Shown piece by piece: positions 56,737-64,000 of a stretch of DNA of 64,000 nucleotides. Location of the stretch: positions 15,458,001 to 15,522,000 of the forward strand of contig NC_091262.1 of the NCBI RefSeq assembly GCF_042477335.2. Reading direction: 5' to 3'. Position numbers and translations under genes: made by a program. The notes beneath the pieces were generated by a model. The model saw only the letters and a program-made list of their open reading frames with translations. It made no database searches and had not been told where the DNA came from. This stretch comes from Ovis canadensis (lineage: Eukaryota > Chordata > Mammalia > Artiodactyla > Bovidae). Each line of letters begins with the position of its first letter. Positions within the stretch are counted from its first letter, which is position 1.

Positions 56737-57090
56737 ACACGTACCCATAGGCTTCTGCGGTGGGATCAATCTTAGCAAAAATTTGTGTACACACGTTGGG
56801 GAGGGTCTTAGGACCTGGTTGCTGTGGAAAAAAAAAAAGAAAAGATAATTGACCCAATGTAAACAAAGGCCTGGAGGGAAACGTTGTATGTAGGGATTTA
56901 CATCACCTCTTCACTGTGCTCCTCATTCAGGACACCAATGGTTCTCTCTGGGAGTGTATTTCGGACTAGCTTCTGACTTACATAAACTGTTTCTCGATGT
57001 GCTCTCCCATACTGCGCTGTATCTTTATCAATAAACCCTATACCCATTTTTGTGGTTTTTGCATGCTTGAAATATGTTTGGTGTCAAACA
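56737..57090 (+). mobile_element. Possible LTR (unclassified)
   Basis: A unit from TGTGGACACGTACC to GGTGTCAAACA has TG...CA ends. TATCTTTATCAATAAACC (polyadenylation signal at about 57030) is followed by a T/G-rich stretch, as in an R-U5 region. An A-run is at 56827-56841. No matching duplication found, and its left edge touches the BovB 5' end, so it could be older sequence into which BovB inserted. Confidence 0.4.
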
Positions 57091-57767
57091 GGGTAAGAAC
57101 CAGGGAAATTTGCTTCCAGCCTCTAGTGCCTGGTGGACTGGAAGCTACCTAGACAGGGAAATAAGATCCTACCTCTAGATTGTTGTCCTTCCGAAAACAT
57201 TATCTCCCATGCCTCAGCGAGAATAATTTGAAAATGCCCAAAGCCTACTTTAAAGATATACCTAATATCTGAGTAAACCTGCCTTTACTCATGGTCCCAG
57301 CAATGAATTTAGGTTTCTGCCCTCAAGCACCTTCACCGTGGAAAGGAGAATGGATAAGGAGACAGGTCTGAGAATGTGTTGTAATTCATCCCAGTGTTTA
57401 TCTACCTTGTCTAGAGAGAAACAGGTAGTGTGAGGGGCTGAACTCAGAATCCCAGCCCGTCAGGAGCGCAGCCACGCCCACACTCTGGGCCTGGCTCTCT
57501 GCTGACCCACTTCCTGTCTTTTCTGTTATTGCTATGAGAGTAACTCATGTTCAATAGAGGTATTTGGCAAATGCAGAAAAAGTAAAGTAAGAATCATCTG
57601 GCCTATTTCTTTTCAGTGCTTTTTTAAAAAATTAAAAATATGTTTAACAAGTTAGGATGTACTGTGTAAACAATTTTATTTCTCACCTAACTTTCTAACA
57701 TATTTTCCAAGCTATTTTCATAATATTCATGGTGGTATGATAGGCCACTGAGTGGCACTGCAACCAT
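57091..57767. other. Unassigned sequence
   Basis: No gene, RNA or clear repeat seen. Confidence 0.4.
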
Positions 57768-58462
57768 TTGGAGTTGTTGTTTAGTCACTGAGTTTTGTCT
57801 GACTCTTTGCAGACTCCATGGACTGCAGCACACCAGGCTCCGTGTCCTTCACTATCTTCCAGAATTTGCTCAAACTCATGTTCATTTAATTGATGATGCT
57901 GAATAACTATCTTAACCTCTGTTGCCCCTTCTCCTCCTGCGCTCACTCTTTACCAGCATCAGGGTCTTTTCCAGTGAGTCAGCTCTTAGCATTGGGCAGC
58001 CAAAGTACTGGAGCTTCAGTTTTAATATCAATCCCTCCAACGAATACTCAGGGATGATTTCCTTCAGGATTGACTGGTTGGATCTCCTTGAAGCCCAGAG
58101 GACTCTCAAGAGTCTTCTCCAGCACCACAATTCAAAAGCATCGATTCTTCAGCACTCAGTCTCCCTTATGGTCCAACTCTCATGTTTGTACATGGACTAC
58201 TGGAAAAACTATAGTTTTGACTATACACACCTTTGTTGGCAGAGTGATGCCTATATTTTTTAATATGCTGGTTAGATTTATCATAGCTTTCCTTACAAGG
58301 AGCAAGTGTCTTTTAATTTTAAGGCTGCAGTCACCATCCACAGTGGTTTTAGAGCACAAGTAAATAAAACATGTCACTGTTTCCACTTTTCCCCCTTCTA
58401 TTTGTCATGAAATGATGGGACCAGATGCCTGATCTTAGTTTTTTGAATGTTGAGTTTTAAGC
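57768..58462 (-). mobile_element. BovB LINE 3' part, older copy
   Basis: It runs from TTGTTGTTTAGTCACTGAGT (plus-strand view) to GAATGTTGAGTTTTAAGC. Minus-strand frames 57912-58130 and 58180-58386 match the BovB C-terminus ([20 protein letters not shown]). Divergence from the other copies is visibly higher, with small indels throughout, so it is among the oldest BovB copies here. Confidence 0.88.
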
Positions 58463-58629
58463 TGCAACCATGTAACCATGATCGCTTGTATTTTATAACT
58501 TATCTTTTAACCATTGTCTGTGGAATGAGAGGTTTTTCATCGATTTTCTGGGAGGATCACAAATTCACTCAGTATGACATCACGACATGGATAGCAGGAA
58601 GAGGATCATCTCAGGCAGTTTGTGATCGT

Positions 58630-60578
58630 GCTTCTCAAACTGTATTCCCCACTCTCAGCTTGAGCAGGGCCCTATGGGACCTTCTTAGAACAGACCTCCC
58701 CCTAACCCATGCCCTTTCCTGCCTCTCATCTGTAGAAAAATACTAGCCTTCTGGACATTTCCCAAATGACAAAGAGTGAATTTAATTAGGGAAGTGAGAA
58801 AATGCAGCAAGAAAGGAGAACAGTCAAGCAAGACAAAGTAATAATACTTCAGCAATTAAGCAAAGTTAAGGACACTTGCACTCATCTCACACACTAGTAA
58901 AATAATCCTCAAAATTCTCCAAACAAGACTTCAGCAATATGTGAACTGTGAACTTCCAGATGTTCAAGTTGGATTTAGAAAAGGCAGAGGAACCAGACAT
59001 CAAATTGCCAACATCCGCTGGATCATGGAAAAAGCAAGAGAGTTCCAGAAAAACACCTATTTCTGCTTTATTGACTAGGCCAAAGCCTTTGACTGTGTGG
59101 ATCACAATCAATTGTGGAAAATTCTGAAAGAGATGGGAATAGCAGACCGCCTGACTTGCCTCTTGAGAAACCAATATGCAGATCAGGAAGCAACAGCTAG
59201 AACTGGACATGAAACAACAGACTGGTCCCAGATAGGAAAAGGAGTATGTCAAGGCTGTATATTGTCACCCTGCTTATTTAATGTCTATACAGAGTACATC
59301 ATGAGAAACGCTGGGCTGGACGAAGCACAAGCTGGAATCAAGATTGCCAGGAGAAATATCAATCACCTCAGATATGCAAATGACACCACCCTTATGGCAG
59401 AAAGTGAAGAGGAACTGAAAAGCCTCTTGATGAAAGTGAAAGAGGAGAGTGAAAAAGTTGGCTTAAAGCTCAACATTCAGAAAACGAAGATCATGGCATC
59501 TGGTCCCATCACTTCATGGGAAATAGATGGGGAAATACTAGAAACAGTATCAGACTTTATTTTCTGTGGCTCCAAAATCACTGCAGATGGTGACTGCAGC
59601 CATGAAATTAAAAGATGCTTACTCCTTGGAAGGAAAGTTATGACCAACCTAGACAGCATATTCAAAAGCAGAGACATTACTTTGCCAACTAAGGTCCGTC
59701 TAGTCAAGGCTATGGTTTTTCCAGTGGTCATGTATGGATGTGAGAGTTGGACTGTGAAGAAGGCTGAGTGCTGAAGAATTGATGCTTTTGAACTGTGATG
59801 TTAGAAAAGACTCTTGAGAGTCCCTTGGACTGCAAGGAGATCCAAACAGTCCATCCTAAAGGAGATCAGTCCTGGGTGTTCTTTGGAAGGAATGATGCTG
59901 AAGCTGAAACTCCAGTACTTTGGCTATCTCATGTGAAGAGTTGACTCATTGGAAAAGACTCTGATGCTGGGAGGCACTGGGGGCAGGAGGAGAAGGGGAC
60001 GACAGAGAATGAGATGGCTGGATGGCATCACTGACTCGATGGTCGTGAGTTTGAGTGAACTCGGGAGTTGGTGATGGACAGGGAGGCCTGGCATGCTGCA
60101 ATTCATGAGGTCACAAAAAGATGGACATTACTGAGCAACTGAACTGAACTGAACTGAAGGACATTTATTGTCTCTTCAAGAACTACAGATAATATTCTGA
60201 GCTATGTCCTTTGATCTATTTTTCAGATTCTAAAACCCCCACCAAGTTGAAGAAATTAACTGTATGCTGCCCACAGGCATGTAGACCCCAGACAGATTGG
60301 AACCAGAAAGCTGATAATATTGACTCCTGACTCATCACCAATCAGGCAGAAGATTGTTCATGAACTGATCACACATCCCGCAATACCACTCCCTTTACCT
60401 GGTCTTTCAAAACCTTTCCCTGAAAACCATCAAGGAGTTTGGATCTTTTAAGCACTAGCTGCCTGGGCTCCTTGCTTGGCTCCTGCAATAAACACTGCAC
60501 CTTCCTTCACTACAAGCTGGTGCCAGTAGATTGGCTTTGTTGTGTGTGGGCACACAGACCCCAGTTTTGTTCATCGCA
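58630..60578 (+). mobile_element. ERV1-like LTR, copy B, split by BovB
   Basis: 58630-58867 and 60164-60578 join to one LTR homologous to 20536-21045. They share GACAAAGTAATAATACTTCAG, GATAATATTCTGAGCTATGT and AAACCCCCACCAAG. The right part has CAATAAACACTGC (polyadenylation signal near 60488), TAGATTGGCTTT and an end TTCATCGCA. The left boundary is not sharp. This copy is the better preserved one downstream. Confidence 0.65.
58875..60156 (+). mobile_element. BovB LINE inside LTR copy B
   Basis: It runs from TTGCACTCATCTCACACACT to AACTGAACTGAACTG. AAGGACA at 58868-58874 and 60157-60163 is the target duplication. The frame 59097-59774 (225 aa) spans RT motifs, but the catalytic YADD is YAND (Asp to Asn, 59379-59381). 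A TAG interrupts the motif-A region at 59077-59079 and a TGA follows KKAEC at 59773. Confidence 0.93.
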
Positions 60579-60672
60579 ATCCCACCAATGATTCAGCAGT
60601 TCTGATTTCTTCATGAGGCAGTTTGCTATAACACTGGCTATAAAAAACGTTTCCCTCTAAAATGATACCAAG

Positions 60673-60870
60673 GGACTTCCCTGGTGGTCCAGTGGCTAAG
60701 ACTTGGCTTTCCAATGCAGGGGGTGTGGGTTCTATCCCTGCATGGGGAGCTAATATTCCATATGGCTCACAGTCAGAAAACCAGAATATAAACAACAGAA
60801 GCAGCGGTATAACAAATTCAATCAAGACTTTAAAAATGGTCCACATCAAGAAAAGAACCTTAAAAAAAAA
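60673..60870 (+). mobile_element. CHR-type SINE
   Basis: It starts GGGACTTCCCTGGTGGTCCA with a degenerate tRNA box (GGTTCTATCCCTGC). The body has AACAACAGAAGCAGCGGTAT and ATTCAATCAAGACTTTAAAA, closing with an A-run. ORF 60662-60895 is not a gene. Confidence 0.88.
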
Positions 60871-61676
60871 GATATTGAGTCACTTGTGTTTCTAGAATTA
60901 AATCTTTCTGAAATGAAATCTGCTTCTTAATTAACCTATTAACTCTGAAAGAATTTTAACATTTCAAGATAAAGGTCAATTTTTAATATGTTGCATAGAC
61001 AGCCTCTGGGGAGAAAAGATGAAAAGAAGGTCAGTCTGCTTTATGGCATTTTTTGTGCACCTTGATACACTCTCTTGGCAGGATTGGAAGAAACCATCAT
61101 TTTAGAATGGCCTTATCAAAAATCCCAGATCTAGATAGCACATATTTTTCTTGCCAGCACAAGTTTTTCTTAAAGGAAATGCATTTATAAACTGAGCAAT
61201 ATTAAAGTATCTCTTTTTTCTTGTTAGCACCACAGTCTGCTGCCAGGAAGGCTTAAAATGCTCTCCTTACAAATAATGCCTGCCTGAATAATTTGGTAAT
61301 TAATCATGCATAATACCTTAAATTTCACAGGTGGCTGGCTGAAAACCTTCCAGTGATTCCTGCGTTTGGTAGTCAAATATAAATTCCTACTAGTTTGAAG
61401 AGTAAGAAAAATGACAGGGTAGTATTTTTACCCATTCTTAATGTTGATCTTAGCCACCAGGGAAGTGTGTGATCTTTGCTACATCCTTCCATTGTCTTGA
61501 CACCTGCAGTTTGCAGATATTTAATAAATATTAGATTATGGGATGTAGTAAAAACAGATAATTTCTCACCTTGACCAAGGTAAAAACACTCTCAAATAAG
61601 AAGATTAAATGCTCTATCAGCTTGCTGTGATCTGATTTGGCTCATTCAAAGTATCAAATCAGATCACTCACTTGTT
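60871..61676. other. Unassigned sequence
   Basis: No gene or recognised repeat. Composition is ordinary. Confidence 0.4.
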
Positions 61677-61862
61677 ATGATGGTGTTTGTGAAAAAGATG
61701 GTGGAAGAGTGGTTGTGCTGATGGCAATGATGGTGTTGGTGATGGTGATGGTGGTGTTGGTGATGGTGATGATAATTATGAGGGTGAAGATAGTGATGAT
61801 GATGGTGAAGGTAGGGGCAGTAATAGTGATAATGATGATGATGGTGATGGTGGTGGTGATGA
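61677..61862. repeat. TGG/TGA-rich minisatellite
   Basis: An imperfect array of GATGGTGATGGTGGTGTTG-like units occupies about 185 bases. It is purine-skewed with almost no C on the plus strand. ORFs on both strands across it (runs of Met/Val, Ile/Thr) are artefacts. Confidence 0.9.
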
Positions 61863-61879
61863 GCATTTTGGATTATACA

Positions 61880-62046
61880 CCAGTTTTTCTCTTCTAATTG
61901 CTTATAAAACCTTCACACATATCCATAACAAGGAAGGGATTAATACCCCAGTTTCTAACTTTGTAAAGTTAGATTTGATAAAGTCAAAGAAAGTTGCCTG
62001 TAGTCACAGATATCCTCCCCTACTCTGACAGCTTAGCCCTCTTTCT
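61880..62046 (+). mobile_element. MIR-like SINE relic
   Basis: The order ATACCCCAGTTTCTAA, AAAGTTGCCTGTAGTCACAG, CCTACTCTGACAGCTTAGCCC follows the MIR consensus from its CCCATTTTACAGATG-type region through the CTTGCCCAAGGTCACACAG core to the GACTCC end. Highly diverged. Confidence 0.45.
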
Positions 62047-63532
62047 ACAGCTAGCTTGAACTGATATTATTGAATGAAGTACCAAGACCTAAACGAGTAT
62101 GGTGCTCTTAGGAACTGGCCTTCATAGAGGTTCTGCCTGGGCTTGAGAGTCTACTAGCTCAGCCTTCAGCTTCATGCACACTACTGATTAATCAGAGCAA
62201 GTTTCTGGCTAGAAAGTCAGAAGAGAGGGAGATAAATCCAGAGAGTTAACCCAAAATAGCCAGGTATCAGGATCTTAGCTACAGAGTCTGGGTGGTGTTT
62301 ATGTGATGAGATAGAAATATTAGCTAATGATGGTGGTAGTCATTTTGCAATATATAAGTGTATCAAATCAACAGGTTGCTGACTTTAAACTTATACAATG
62401 TTAGAGGTTAAATATGTCTCTATAAAACATGGAGAGCGAGAATATCTGAGGACATTTCAGTCATCCTGTGTAGTCAGGAGGCTACTTTTTTTTTTTTTAA
62501 TGTTAAAAACACTTTGCTTTTAAAGGGCTTGCATGATTAGATTAGCACATCCCCATAATATCCCTTTCAGAATATAAAATGTAATTTCAGGAGTGTCACC
62601 AGGGAGCAAAGTTCTTGGAAGCCATCTTAAAATTCTGCTCGCAAGAGGGAATAATATATTTGGACCACAAGAAGCAGAGCTTGCTTATGGGGCTGCTCTA
62701 AACATCCAACCTTTAGTCTTTTCAAAGTAAGATTTTGGCACCCCTTCCCCTCAAAAAGTTATGTCACACATTGGCATTGTGGGATTGATGAAATAACGTT
62801 CTGTAACATGCTTGGTCTGTCCATCTTTCTGTTTTTCTTGCCTTTTCCCTTCCTATTTTAACTCCCTTAACTCTCTCTATAGTCATTATCCTACTCAATT
62901 CCCTTGATCATGCCTTTTCCTTTTTCTATACCCTTATCAGTTTATAACCAGCAAAATTGCTCCCAGGTGTCATCAACTAAGACTTCTAATTAAATAACCT
63001 TTGAGAAATTCATGTGATGATCTGTAGAGAGCCAGTTGGTCATGACAAGAACAGGGATCAAACATCTGGGGACAGTATTGCATCAGTCAAGGACAAGGAA
63101 AACTGGCTGTAAGGAAGAGAATCAGTAAAAAATTTAGTGCCTTAAGTACAAAGATGTTACAAAGATGTTTATTCCTTCTTAACGAAAAGACCAAGAAAGG
63201 TGTATATATATTTATATATGCTCTTGGCTCCACATGGCTATTCAAGGAGGAAGGTTTCTTCTCTCTTGTTTGCATGCCATCTAGAACATGATCCTTGTTT
63301 GGCTGAAGCAGAATTTCAGATATTCCTGAGTTCCAGCTCTTGAGAAAGGGGAAAACTGTGGAGAAAAACACAACAGAGTTTTAAGACTCTGGCTCGTGAG
63401 GCATAGAGTCATTGCCACTTGGTCATTACCACTCATTCCACTAGAAGAACTTAATTCTTGGCTTTCCTGACTGCAGGAGCATGGGCTGGGGGATGTGTAC
63501 CTAACTGGATGACCAGACATTTGACTACAACC
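62047..63532. other. Unassigned sequence
   Basis: No gene, RNA or clear repeat. A T-run sits at 62487-62500 and a TATATATTTATATATG patch at 63203-63220. Minus-strand ORFs at 63087-63371 and 63281-63520 carry no motif. Confidence 0.4.
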
Positions 63533-63544
63533 CTATGAAGAGAG

Positions 63545-63818
63545 GAGAAGGCAATGGCACCCCACTCCAGTACTCTTGCCTGGAAAATCCCATGGATGCA
63601 GGAGCCTGGTAGGCTGCAGTCCATGGGGTCACGAAGAATCGAACACGACTGAGTGACTTCCCTTTCACGTTTCACTTTCATGCATTAGAAGGAAATGGCA
63701 ACCCACTCCAGTGTTCTTGCCTGGAGAATCCCAGGGACGGGGGATCCAGGTAGGCTGCCATCTATGGGGTCGCACAGAATCGGACACGACTGAAGCGACT
63801 TAGCAGTAGCAGCAGCAG
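63545..63818 (+). mobile_element. Bov-A2 SINE with perfect duplication
   Basis: Two tandem Bov-A monomers (GAGAAGGCAATGGCACCCCA and GAAGGAAATGGCAACCCACT starts) end in CGACTTAGCAGTAGCAGCAG. CTATGAAGAGAG flanks it exactly at 63533-63544 and 63819-63830. The short AGC repeat at its end is typical of the family. It looks young. Confidence 0.97.
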
Positions 63819-63869
63819 CTATGAAGAGAGAATGCATGTGTGGATTCTGACACACAGCCTGCAGTCTGT

Positions 63870-64000
63870 GTCACATGTATATTTTTATAACATATTTATA
63901 GAAATATAATTCATATACCACATAATTCACATATATAAAAACTACAGTTCAATGATTCTGGCATATTAAGAAATATGAAACCATCATAACAATTTTAGAG
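63870..64000 (-). mobile_element. Old L1 3' UTR, cut by window end
   Basis: TATAATTCATATACCACATA, then AACTACAGTTCAATGATTCT and ATATGAAACCATCATAACA read as the antisense of an old mammalian L1 3' UTR. It continues beyond the window. Confidence 0.5.

Noticed and set aside
61637-61897. Met/Val-rich ORF resembling a membrane segment
   Set aside because: Translation of a TGG/TGA minisatellite. The opposite strand is open too.

Overview
This is gene-poor chromosomal DNA from a ruminant, most likely a bovid (cattle-like, though sheep, goat, buffalo or bison cannot be excluded). The evidence is the repeat content. BovB (RTE-clade) LINE copies occur throughout, with their hallmark CTGAACTGAACTGA 3' ends. 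There are also Bov-A, Bov-A2 and Bov-tA SINEs, cetartiodactyl CHR SINEs, artiodactyl L1 elements and ruminant-type LTRs. I find no functional host protein-coding gene, tRNA, rRNA or CpG-island promoter. Almost all long ORFs belong to retrotransposons, and the only host-gene match is a dead processed copy of cyclin B1.

Layout. 1-1.6 kb: no recognised feature. 1.65-2.75 kb: a decayed MULE (MuDR-type) DNA transposon with inverted termini and FLYWCH and transposase remnants, split by a Bov-tA SINE. 3.2-7.5 kb: SINEs and two BovB copies in opposite orientation. 7.5-13.4 kb: an old plus-strand L1 carrying BovB, Bov-tA, CHR, a young L1 tail and an MLT1 LTR. 13.4-16.9 kb: Bov-A2, an old minus-strand L1 tail, a solo LTR, and a BovB split by another BovB. 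17.2-22.5 kb: an old minus-strand L1 that received five insertions: an LTR-like unit, the CCNB1 retropseudogene, Bov-tA, an ERV1-like LTR and a younger L1. 23.3-25.7 kb: two short BovB tails and an MLT1 LTR.

25.7-49.6 kb is the centrepiece. One plus-strand L1 has been expanded about threefold by nested insertions: BovB with a Bov-A at its end; a 7.7-kb full-length L1 with intact ORF1 and ruined ORF2; a BovB that itself holds a Bov-tA and a 1.35-kb solo LTR; a 5'-inverted (twin-primed) L1 that itself holds a BovB; and two further BovB tails. Target-site duplications at many junctions let the order of events be read.

49.6-64 kb: simple repeats, an L1 tail split by BovB, a nearly full-length BovB (53.0-56.7 kb) with endonuclease, reverse transcriptase and a repetitive 5' UTR, LTR-like units, another BovB inside an LTR, a CHR SINE, a TGG/TGA-rich minisatellite, a MIR relic, a clean Bov-A2 insertion and an old L1 tail.

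Functionally, the L1 and BovB reverse transcriptases are the machinery that plausibly mobilised the SINEs and the CCNB1 copy, but every copy here is truncated or mutated. Family names come from memory of consensus sequences and were not checked against a repeat library. Boundaries without a stated target-site duplication are approximate to about 10-20 bases.
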